IMG/VR virus record: IMGVR_UViG_3300010367_000184
Span: 1-44,258 of that record
Source: a virus
Reading direction: 5' to 3' (one strand)
Length of the DNA: 44,258 bases
Part shown: piece after piece, positions 18,619 to 24,848 of the stretch
Position numbering within the stretch: the first letter of the stretch is position 1
Layout: each line of letters opens with the position of its first letter
Translations under genes and position numbers: made by a program
Notes under the pieces: model-generated
What the model was told of the DNA's origin: nothing
Database searches by the model: none
Seen by the model: the letters and a program-made list of their open reading frames with translations, nothing else

Positions 18619-20244
18619 TTAAAAAAAGTCCTTCGGATAGTGGCTTGGGGCTGGCTTTATATCTTGCCCTTCAGTCCGATCATAAAATGACTTCATAATC
18701 GGGGACATCTTGAATTGTTTAGAAGACGTATATGGATTATGATAACGTGAATCATTTTCAAATGCAACTGTAGGGTTTCGGACAGGATATGCAAAAGTCA
18801 AAATCATCGCATCCGCAATATCCGGGCTCTTTCCAAATTTCTTCTTAATTATTTTCTTTTCTTCCATTAAAACACGATTCGAGGAATCCTCTTTATAAGG
18901 AGGCATAGAAAGTAAATCAAGCTCAATGTCGTCATCATCCGGTATCCGGCATTCCCCGTCCTCAAACCAATCTTTCAACGCAAAATACATCTCAGCCCGT
19001 TTGTTACGAAATAATAAGTTGTTCTTATATTTTGTTTGATAAAGTGGTTTTTCCCCAAAATTCACGCCAATTGCAATGTCCTTAAATCCTAATTCTCTCA
19101 GCCTATCTAAAGTACCGTACCCATGAGCGACATCCACAAATACTTTCATTGGCTTCTCTTCATTAATGATTCTGGCTAGGATTCCAGCTAATTGCATCTG
19201 TTCCATTTTCTTATGCCGTTCAATTTTTATAAACTGCCTTCCCCTCCTGTAAGCGATAACTGTCCTATCCCCCTCTCTTCCTGGGTCGCATCCTATGACA
19301 AGCGGACTGAAATTATCCTGGATAACAGATTTTCTAGCCGACTGGATAAGGCTTGATTTGAAAAATTTCTCGCCAGAAGCACTAAACGCCTCTGCAATCG
19401 TAATAGGATATTCACTCTTAAATTGGCCTTCCCCCGATTTAAGAACTTTCATCCTTCTCCAATAGAGTTGAGGAATCGTAAGATTGAAGAGTTGTTGTAG
19501 GTCTTTTTCAGTATCGTCCAATTCGTTTTTAAATTGGGGAGGAATATTATTTGAGTCGGCTACATTCTTCTCGTGAATATTCCACCCCATAAAAAATGTT
19601 CGTTCATATCCAGTCTTCTCGACTCCGAGCATTGCGTACCGATGGAATAAATCCCCCGGACCTTTAGCAGTTGATTCCATAATTATCTCAGTCCCTGCTT
19701 CATCCGCAACGGAGTTTAGGATACCCGCTTCAATCTGTTCGGGGTGCTCAAAGGACGGGATTTCCGATACATGCAGAAGTTGGGGCGTACCTCCCCGGCC
19801 TATCTCTCCAGAACCCGCCGTTGATACCATATACCGGGAGTTATTCTCGAACTCCCACCCTTTTTGGTTATCGGATAGGAGTTTTACTCTGAATTGTTCA
19901 GGAAGATTTTTATAAAAAGTTTCTACCATCCCAAACAAATCGGATGTAGCGCTTGAATGGTGGGTAATCATTGATGCCCGTTTGTTAGCGTGAAAGATCA
20001 CTTTATGGAAATAACGGGCGGATACGTATGTTGATACGCCTTGTTTCCGTCCTTTCGGAATAACCGCCCGTACCATTCCAATTTCAGATAACTGTTGTTC
20101 TATAAGCGTATGGAGAGTCAATTGGGTTCTATTAAAAATAAGCGGCTCAAGTTTCCCTTGAGCCGTAACGATTTTGAGAAACATTTCAGCAAAAAGAGGG
20201 AGATTGTATTTCAGTTTTATTATGAGATCTTGCGGATTTGACAT
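18619..20244 (-). CDS. Terminase large subunit
   Basis: 541 residues. The ATPase domain shows a Walker A-type loop KGRKQGVST (64-72) and a Walker B-type LLHVSEIPSF with catalytic E161. The RNase H-fold nuclease has D320 in VIGCDPGREGDRT, D371 in KVFVDVAHG and a late Asp in PDIADAMILTFAYP. It translocates DNA into the prohead through the portal and cuts it. The start overlaps the stop of the XRE-type gene by 25 nt. It resembles terminases that cut headful-style, but the packaging mode cannot be read from the sequence alone. Confidence 0.92.
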   Translation of the reverse strand: MSNPQDLIIKLKYNLPLFAEMFLKIVTAQGKLEPLIFNRTQLTLHTLIEQQLSEIGMVRAVIPKGRKQGVSTYVSARYFHKVIFHANKRASMITHHSSATSDLFGMVETFYKNLPEQFRVKLLSDNQKGWEFENNSRYMVSTAGSGEIGRGGTPQLLHVSEIPSFEHPEQIEAGILNSVADEAGTEIIMESTAKGPGDLFHRYAMLGVEKTGYERTFFMGWNIHEKNVADSNNIPPQFKNELDDTEKDLQQLFNLTIPQLYWRRMKVLKSGEGQFKSEYPITIAEAFSASGEKFFKSSLIQSARKSVIQDNFSPLVIGCDPGREGDRTVIAYRRGRQFIKIERHKKMEQMQLAGILARIINEEKPMKVFVDVAHGYGTLDRLRELGFKDIAIGVNFGEKPLYQTKYKNNLLFRNKRAEMYFALKDWFEDGECRIPDDDDIELDLLSMPPYKEDSSNRVLMEEKKIIKKKFGKSPDIADAMILTFAYPVRNPTVAFENDSRYHNPYTSSKQFKMSPIMKSFYDRTEGQDIKPAPSHYPKDFF

Positions 20245-20462
20245 AATTGGTTATCCCAAAGGTTCTTCATATCTTCATATACGATCCCTAATAATACTGA
20301 TAATGATAACATTTCTGCCGGATGGAAATTTCTTTCTCCTTTTTCATATAGAGAGATGCATTTCTGCGTTACTCCTAACATATTTCCGATTTGCTGTTGA
20401 GTAATGCCTTTCATCCTTCTCCATTCAGTAAAAGTCAAATGTTGAATATGGATATTGCTCAT
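20220..20462 (-). CDS. XRE-family HTH DNA-binding protein (80 aa)
   Basis: The whole protein is one Cro/C1-type helix-turn-helix: LTFTEWRRMKGITQQQIGNMLGVTQKCISLYEKGERNFHPAEML, with the usual Q-x-x-x-G-x-x-x-x-x-x-I-S-x-x-E-x-G spacing. It starts by ATGA overlap with the upstream gene and runs 25 nt into TerL. Embedded in the packaging operon, it may regulate late transcription or contribute DNA recognition to packaging. A lysogeny repressor role is unlikely, since no integrase or divergent repressor operator was seen. Confidence 0.85.
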   Translation of the reverse strand: MSNIHIQHLTFTEWRRMKGITQQQIGNMLGVTQKCISLYEKGERNFHPAEMLSLSVLLGIVYEDMKNLWDNQLCQIRKIS

Positions 20463-20935
20463 ATATCAAACTCCGGTTGTGGGTTAACATCAATGGTTTT
20501 CTTTTCCCATTCTTCCGCTTTTCTGTGAATTTCACCTTCAATATTTTTGATATAATCAGTAAGAGAAACATTGATTGTTGTTTGTTCAACCTGCTGTTTA
20601 GGTTTGCCCAGTAGTCTTTCCATACAGAATTTAAGTGACTCTAAATCACCTTCTGCTGCTTTTCTCGCCTGTTTAATCCCGGCCACCTCAATATTAGTCA
20701 ATCCAACATACTCAGGTTCAAAAGTCACTTGCTGGGTATACGGATCTAAAGTTCCTGTATAAGGAAGGCAAAGCGCCGCCATTAATACATCGTTCAAGGC
20801 AGAAGGCGGGAGTATCCATTCAGTATGGGGAACAGGAACCCCATTCACCCACTTAATCATTTTCTTTGGCGTCAAAAGTTTTTCGCTATCGGAAACGATT
20901 CGTGGGTTCTGGGGCCCTTTTCGCCTATCATACAT
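20459..20935 (-). CDS. Putative small terminase subunit (158 aa)
   Basis: Not recognised with certainty. The C-terminal half has GLTNIEVAGIKQARKAAEG, ESLKFCMERLLGKPKQQVE and then INVSLTDYIKNIEGEIHRK. The 'helix, then R-x-x-GKP-x-Q' pattern is common in TerS and DUF5681-type proteins. It is located immediately upstream of the HTH gene and TerL, where TerS is expected, with a charged helical C-terminus. The N-terminal 90 residues have no identifiable HTH; the adjacent XRE protein could supply that function. Confidence 0.45.
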   Translation of the reverse strand: MYDRRKGPQNPRIVSDSEKLLTPKKMIKWVNGVPVPHTEWILPPSALNDVLMAALCLPYTGTLDPYTQQVTFEPEYVGLTNIEVAGIKQARKAAEGDLESLKFCMERLLGKPKQQVEQTTINVSLTDYIKNIEGEIHRKAEEWEKKTIDVNPQPEFDI

Positions 20936-20936
20936 A

Positions 20937-21575
20937 TTAGATTGAAGCCTCGTTTATTGGACTACCGTAATGCTCTTCCAGTTTGTTTCCTGCTTCTGTC
21001 ATAGCAGATATAGAAGCTGCTTTTCGTCTTTGGAAACCTTCCCATGTTGGGTATGCGTCGGGGGATTCCTTGAAATTGGATAACGCTTCTCTGAGTTTCT
21101 TTGCGGTAGGGAAGAGCGCCACATCAATCCGTAGGCCGTTTGCTCTGATATACTTTTTCAATTGCTCATAGGAAAGCGCGCGGGGGTCGCTTGGGTATCG
21201 GACGTGTTCTCCTGATGGTACGAGATTTACGATTTCGTGTGTCTTTAAAATAGAAGTGTTCGGGTCGTGCTTTATACACGCATCCAGAATTTTACGAGAG
21301 CGTAAGAGATAAGAGAGGATGCCGATTTCGTCGATTGTGCACTCTCTGACATTGTCTTTCCAGTAATGCTCCTGTTTTTCCGGGTTAAAGTGGCGTTCAG
21401 GCATATTGGTCTTTACGGAAAGAGGTACGGGAAAAGTGAATTTGTAGGGTTTAATCGTCTCATCCCTACCGTTTTTACAAAGATAAGTCCCTTCCACAGT
21501 CACTTTATAGTGGTCTTGAAGGTTTGCTTTAGATGGTTTTGGTGTTGATTGCTGTTGAGATGCTTGTTGTTCCAT
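20937..21575 (-). CDS. Hypothetical protein (212 aa)
   Basis: Not recognised. Gln/Ser-rich start (MEQQASQQQSTPKP), then a beta-rich segment with YKVTVEGTYLCKNGRDETIKPYKFTFPVP, and a mixed charged C-terminus. No Cys-pair metal site, HTH or membrane segment was found. It follows a promoter-like sequence and stands one base from the TerS candidate, so it is translated with the packaging genes. Confidence 0.65.
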   Translation of the reverse strand: MEQQASQQQSTPKPSKANLQDHYKVTVEGTYLCKNGRDETIKPYKFTFPVPLSVKTNMPERHFNPEKQEHYWKDNVRECTIDEIGILSYLLRSRKILDACIKHDPNTSILKTHEIVNLVPSGEHVRYPSDPRALSYEQLKKYIRANGLRIDVALFPTAKKLREALSNFKESPDAYPTWEGFQRRKAASISAMTEAGNKLEEHYGSPINEASI

Positions 21576-21619
21576 TGTTCTGTCCTTTATTTTGTTCTAC
21601 GTTTTCGTTTGATTTTAAC

Positions 21620-21648
21620 ATTATACTCGAATTCTTCTGAATTAGGAA
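21620..21648 (-). promoter_or_regulatory. Putative promoter before the packaging genes
   Basis: A perfect minus-strand TATAAT lies at 21625-21620, with TTCCTA 17 bases upstream (21648-21643), a weak -35. It falls in the ~100-base gap between the first two leftward genes, 45 bases before the start at 21575. Confidence 0.4.
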
Positions 21649-21676
21649 TTGAGTTCTTTTTCAATTTGATTGAATG

Positions 21677-22294
21677 CTAGACTTCCCATATTTGAGGCCC
21701 CTTTGTTTGTGGTTCCTTTTTGTTCTGTGCTGCGTATAAATCCGTACTAAACCGGTGCATCCGCGCTTGAGCTTCTCGTCCTCCCGGCGTGCATAATAAG
21801 GGATGTAGCATAAGAGCGTCCAACGTCCATTTTAATGATTCTGCTTCTTTTCCCGGATATCGCGTTCCATCCGGTTTTAGTTTCGGCATCTTTTTAAGAT
21901 ACCAAGCGTTCCGGTTCATTCTATCAGAGCTCCAGACACAATATCTGTCTTCCCCCACAAAGAAGTAATCTTCAACATCTCTTTTCATCGTATAGAAAGG
22001 GTCTTTCTCTTCTGTTCTGTTTATTTTCTGTTTTGGATGTTCTTCGTGGATATCGCCTTGTTTTTGGGATTCCGTTTTTTCCTTTTTAAGAATAGTGTAT
22101 TCATCGGTACTGTCAATGATATTGGATTTGAATTCCTCTAACAGTGCTATAAACCGATTTTTATCGGCTTTGTATAAGTATTGCTTCTTGAGGTTTAAGA
22201 TTACTATTCTTTCTATTTCCAGAAGCGCGCAATCGAACTTGCTTTTTTGCGCTAAATAAGCTTTTTCTACTCTTAAATTTTCTTTATGGGACAT
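21677..22294 (-). CDS. Hypothetical protein, first gene of the leftward unit (205 aa)
   Basis: Not recognised. Strongly charged: a helical N-terminal half, a Lys/Glu-rich linker (about 75-98), then a Tyr/Trp-rich folded part with YFFVGEDRYCVWSSDRMNRN and a C-terminal Lys/Gln tail. It could be a DNA- or RNA-binding or regulatory protein on the basis of its first place in the late unit, but there is no motif to prove it. Start ATG 22294 has an AAGGA-type SD. Confidence 0.6.
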   Translation of the reverse strand: MSHKENLRVEKAYLAQKSKFDCALLEIERIVILNLKKQYLYKADKNRFIALLEEFKSNIIDSTDEYTILKKEKTESQKQGDIHEEHPKQKINRTEEKDPFYTMKRDVEDYFFVGEDRYCVWSSDRMNRNAWYLKKMPKLKPDGTRYPGKEAESLKWTLDALMLHPLLCTPGGREAQARMHRFSTDLYAAQNKKEPQTKGPQIWEV

Positions 22295-22323
22295 TGCGGA
22301 TTCCTTATATTTAGTATCTATTA

Positions 22324-22352
22324 ATTATAATAACATATGGGACAATAAAAGT
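22324..22352 (-). promoter_or_regulatory. Putative leftward promoter
   Basis: A minus-strand TATAAT lies at 22329-22324, 30 bases before the first late gene. The corresponding -35 position (22352-22347, ACTTTT) is poor, so an activator or other sigma use would be needed. Confidence 0.3.
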
Positions 22353-22435
22353 AAATTCGAAATTTACAATTTTTATATAATACAATTTCGCGAATTTATA
22401 GGGCACGGGGGCACAATATCTTACTTTTTCACGAA

Positions 22436-22470
22436 TTTTGGGGTCGTTATTCCCGAATAATGACCCAAAA
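22436..22470. promoter_or_regulatory. Strong hairpin (15-bp stem, 4-base loop)
   Basis: The arm 22436-22451 (TTTTGGGGTCGTTATT) pairs with 22456-22470 (AATAATGACCCAAAA), with one bulged G, one G-U pair and loop CCCG. No T-run follows on either strand close by. It may be an operator, an origin structure or a weak terminator insulating the two divergent units. Confidence 0.6.
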
Positions 22471-22543
22471 GTCTACGTGTTTTTCAAATATTGTTTTTAA
22501 ATATTTTTTTTCGGATATTGCATTTTTATATACTTTCAACTTT

Positions 22544-22643
22544 AAAATATTTATTTTGATATTATGTATTTTTATGAAGTGATTGGGATTTTACAAAAAA
22601 TATTTATTTTGATATTATGTATTTTTATGAAGTGATTGGGATT
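22544..22643. repeat. Two exact 47-bp AT-rich direct repeats, period 53
   Basis: 22544-22590 is identical to 22597-22643. Each copy ends in GAAGTGATTGGGATT and is followed by (T/G)TACAA. A third, degenerate start of the unit (AAAATATTTTATTTTGA) follows the second copy. These look like iterons or repeated promoter/operator units. Confidence 0.8.
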
Positions 22644-23000
22644 GTACAAGAAAATATTTTATTTTGAATATAGTATCTATAAAGTATATCATATGAATAT
22701 TTTTTGGGATTTTTCATGGGTGGTCCTACGTCCCTCCAACCGCGCTCGCAGAAAGGGACCCCGCCCCCGGTCTCTATACCAATCTAATCCGCCTCAGACC
22801 AATCCCCTCACCATAAGGGAGGGATACATACCTCAACAATCAGTCCACTCACGAATCCCACAGATGTCATCTACAATGACCGTGAATCCACTCAATTTCA
22901 AGTTCAGGTCACTTACTATCCAAAACACCTTTCATGCGCTCTCGTGCCACACAGCGTTAAATCCACGATTTTGTTACAAAAATGTAATAAAACCTCAAGT

Positions 23001-23030
23001 TTGAAATCGATTTGAACGATAATTTATATA
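23001..23030 (+). promoter_or_regulatory. Putative early rightward promoter
   Basis: TTGAAA (23001-23006), an 18-base spacer and TATATA (23025-23030), 25 bases before the first early gene. A second TTGAAC at 23012-23017 overlaps it. Both boxes are close to, but not perfect matches for, the sigma70 consensus. Confidence 0.4.
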
Positions 23031-23054
23031 TCAAATATACGAGGAGAATATAAA

Positions 23055-23171
23055 ATGCTAAATCTACAACTCACCTTACTGGGTATGATGCAGGCAGACG
23101 CCTTAGACCCTAATGATCAGGAATGGGTTATATGGGTTATAGACAATCGCTTATATGGACTAGAGGAGTAA
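23055..23171 (+). CDS. Tiny early protein (38 aa)
   Basis: Not recognised. ATG 23055 is preceded by a strong SD GAGGAG at an ideal distance. The product MLNLQLTLLGMMQADALD... is acidic, with no Lys at all, and contains WVIWVIDNRLYGLEE. It is first in a three-gene cassette at the head of the rightward unit, where phages often keep host-takeover proteins; that role is inferred only from position. Confidence 0.65.
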   Translation: MLNLQLTLLGMMQADALDPNDQEWVIWVIDNRLYGLEE

Positions 23172-23176
23172 TATCT

Positions 23177-23344
23177 ATGCTAGACGCTTTATGGTTTATC
23201 ATACCGATAGCCCTTATGACATTGTGGTGTATCGTGTCATTCGTCAAGGACTATATCCTCTCAGACGAAGGGAGAAGATCCGACCTTACTCGTAACACTA
23301 GAATGCCGTATCGTGTCGTAACAGTCATCATGAGAGGAGACTAG
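23177..23344 (+). CDS. Small membrane protein (55 aa), early cassette
   Basis: Residues 3-23 (DALWFIIPIALMTLWCIVSFV) are one clear transmembrane helix, followed by a charged cytoplasmic-type tail KDYILSDEGRRSDLTRNTR. The ATG at 23177 is chosen because GAGGAG stands 8 bases upstream; the same frame opens earlier, inside the preceding gene. It could be an early membrane-acting host-interaction protein. No family recognised. Confidence 0.7.
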   Translation: MLDALWFIIPIALMTLWCIVSFVKDYILSDEGRRSDLTRNTRMPYRVVTVIMRGD

Positions 23345-23347
23345 ATT

Positions 23348-23500
23348 GTGCCAGTATCAGAAAGCCGATTAAACGCCATGTGGGCACTTGGATTTGCCAA
23401 AGCCGAGCCAGACTCCACAATCCGTATTCGGAAGGTCACAGAGGCCACTGAGAATCTTATTGAGGTCATTGGGAAAGAGTGGGGATTACCCCTTAACTAA
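23348..23500 (+). CDS. Tiny early protein (50 aa), GTG start
   Basis: GTG 23348 follows GAGAGGAGA at 8-9 bases. The product (M)PVSESRLNAMWALGFAK... ends KEWGLPLN, mixed charged and probably one helix plus turns. It starts three bases after the stop of the membrane protein and is followed by a clear terminator, closing the cassette. Function unknown. Confidence 0.6.
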   Translation: MPVSESRLNAMWALGFAKAEPDSTIRIRKVTEATENLIEVIGKEWGLPLN

Positions 23501-23522
23501 CCAGCCTCTCCTCGTCCCCATA

Positions 23523-23559
23523 CCCTCAAGCCGAGTATTCGGTTTGGGGGTTCTTTTTG
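23523..23559 (+). terminator. Rho-independent terminator of the three-gene early cassette
   Basis: The 12-bp stem CCCTCAAGCCGA / TCGGTTTGGGGG (two G-U pairs), loop GTAT, is followed by TTCTTTTT. It lies 23 bases after the last stop of the cassette. Confidence 0.85.
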
Positions 23560-23631
23560 TTAAGAGTTTGTAATATTAAGATTTTGTAATATTTATGTTG
23601 ATTTTTGAGGTTGAGGTACGTGCCGTGACCC

Positions 23632-23647
23632 GTGACCCGTCGGTCAC
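23632..23647. promoter_or_regulatory. GTGACC palindrome, possible operator
   Basis: GTGACC (23632-23637) and GGTCAC (23642-23647) are perfect inverted repeats with 4 bases between. A third direct GTGACC precedes at 23625. This is the size of a dimer-binding site. No binding protein can be named. Confidence 0.35.
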
Positions 23648-23893
23648 CGCACTATGAGCGGATTGTGCCATCATTTTTACTTTGTGCCTTCAAAAAACCC
23701 CGTTTCCAAAAGGGCTAGAAAACGAAAAAATATTCTTCAAATTCTATTTTTTCCCCTTATTTATCCATTACTGCATCATTTCCAGGAATATCAATACACT
23801 TAATCACTAACGGCACAACAAAGACTACTAAAGGATTTCCCAGTGACTGTAACATTTATTTACTAATTACCAGTGGAGTCACGGCACTGAACC

Positions 23894-23902
23894 TGCTATA
23901 AT
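23894..23902 (+). promoter_or_regulatory. Extended -10 promoter (TGCTATAAT)
   Basis: TG-C-TATAAT at 23894-23902 is a perfect extended -10 element 38 bases before the gene at 23940. The -35 place (TGGAGT, 23874-23879) is weak, as allowed for extended -10 promoters. It likely drives the 23940-25633 genes. Confidence 0.6.
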
Positions 23903-23939
23903 AAATATATTACGGAAATAAAATTAACCGAGGTAATCC

Positions 23940-24221
23940 ATGAAATCAAAAAATTGGGAAACCTACATTAACCGGCAGGCAAACTTACCCATATCTTTCA
24001 CCCCACATGAGCTCCATGCCATAGTATTGAAAATAGAGCGGAACTACCCAGACATACTGTTATCCGGTATAACGGATCGGGCGATTTTTAAATTTTTCGC
24101 AGGGGTTTCGGACTGCCGGAAACTGACTCAAAAAACTAAATTGGAACTTGTTAAAGTACTCCAGTCCAGAGGATGGGAACTCTCCCGTCCCGAGTGGATA
24201 TGGAAAAAACTGTCAAAATAG
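23940..24221 (+). CDS. Hypothetical protein (93 aa)
   Basis: Not recognised. Basic, alpha-helical and Trp-containing (SRGWELSRPEWIWKKLSK at the end), soluble. It starts after GAGGTAA, 38 bases from the extended -10 promoter, and precedes the two DUF7666 genes. DNA-binding is possible from its charge, but no HTH can be defined. Confidence 0.65.
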   Translation: MKSKNWETYINRQANLPISFTPHELHAIVLKIERNYPDILLSGITDRAIFKFFAGVSDCRKLTQKTKLELVKVLQSRGWELSRPEWIWKKLSK

Positions 24222-24236
24222 ACGAGGAGAATTAAA

Positions 24237-24848
24237 ATGACTATTAATAAATGCGGTCAAAAGTACAGCCATTATAAAGTATTTGACAAACATTTAAAGT
24301 GTTTAGATTTCCAGTTTGAGGTCGGGAAAACCTACAAACATCCCGGAGAACTAATTCTGGGCGAGAATGGCTTCCACGCTTGTGAAAAATTAATTGACTG
24401 CTTTAACTACAAAAAATTCCACCTCTCCATAAGAGTATGCGAAGTATTGTTGGGAGGTGAACAAATCACCAACCACGATAAAACAGCGGCATTGGAGATT
24501 ATGGTGGTCCGAGAACTTGCCTTTTGGGAAATTGATGAATTAGTTAACGAAGGAGAAGGTAATCTAGGATACGGCAATAAAGGCAAGTATAACAAAGGCA
24601 ACAACAACAAAGGCCATTACAACAAAGGCGATAACAACACAGGCAATGGCAACACAGGAGATTATAACAAAGGCGACGGCAACACAGGCTATTTCAACAA
24701 AGGCGATTTCAACAACGGCAATTATAACAACGGCGATTTCAACAAAGGCGGCGGCAACACATACAACGACAACACAGGAGAATTAAAATGCCTATTAATA
24801 AAGATGGTCAAGAATTTAGCCATTATAAAGTATTTGACGAAGATTTAA
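24237..24848 (+). CDS. DUF7666-like protein with xNxGx pentapeptide repeats, copy 1 (203 aa)
   Basis: Residues 1-~105 form a globular domain (HYKVFDKHLKCLDFQFEVG, then GFHACEKLIDCFNYKKF and VVRELAFWEID) that I associate with DUF7666, common in phages in front of pentapeptide repeats. Fourteen xNxGx units (24570-24779) follow, likely a beta-helical stack. The last ~23 residues (ELKCLLIKMVKN...) are not repeat: they read through the RBS and start of copy 2 in another frame, so this C-terminus is a fusion product. Its start has SD GAGGAGA. Function unknown. Confidence 0.75.
   Translation: MTINKCGQKYSHYKVFDKHLKCLDFQFEVGKTYKHPGELILGENGFHACEKLIDCFNYKKFHLSIRVCEVLLGGEQITNHDKTAALEIMVVRELAFWEIDELVNEGEGNLGYGNKGKYNKGNNNKGHYNKGDNNTGNGNTGDYNKGDGNTGYFNKGDFNNGNYNNGDFNKGGGNTYNDNTGELKCLLIKMVKNLAIIKYLTKI
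24570..24779 (+). repeat. 15-nt tandem repeats coding xNxGx, 14 units
   Basis: Fourteen in-frame 15-nt units of the type (tat/gat)-AAC-AAA/ACA-GGC-N. A block near the start of this array is nearly identical over 60 bases to one near the end of the second array, evidence for exchange or duplication between them. Confidence 0.85.

Larger units (their letters stand above)
22295..23054. other. Divergent intergenic control region
   Basis: 760 bases without a convincing gene between the leftward late unit and the rightward early unit. It holds, in order: a leftward -10-like TATAAT (22329-22324); AT-rich DNA; a strong hairpin (22436-22470); two exact 47-bp direct repeats (22544-22643); a C-rich, GC-rich island (~22717-22830); and a rightward promoter-like stretch before 23055. 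The reading frame from ATG 22693 to 23004 (104 codons) lacks an SD, and its product is unusually Arg/Pro-rich, so it was not accepted as a gene. This is the best candidate for origin and main regulatory region. Confidence 0.65.
23560..23939. other. Gene-free stretch with small palindrome and next promoter
   Basis: 380 bases between the terminator and the next gene. It holds a tandem CGTGACC-CGTGACC repeat running into the palindrome GTGACC-CGTC-GGTCAC (23632-23647), AT-rich DNA, and a promoter close to the next gene. No open frame with an SD was seen on either strand. Confidence 0.5.

Noticed and set aside
22636-23004. Plus frame of 104-122 codons in the control region
   Set aside because: TTG or late ATG start without SD, unusual Arg/Pro-rich composition, located over repeats and the C-rich island.
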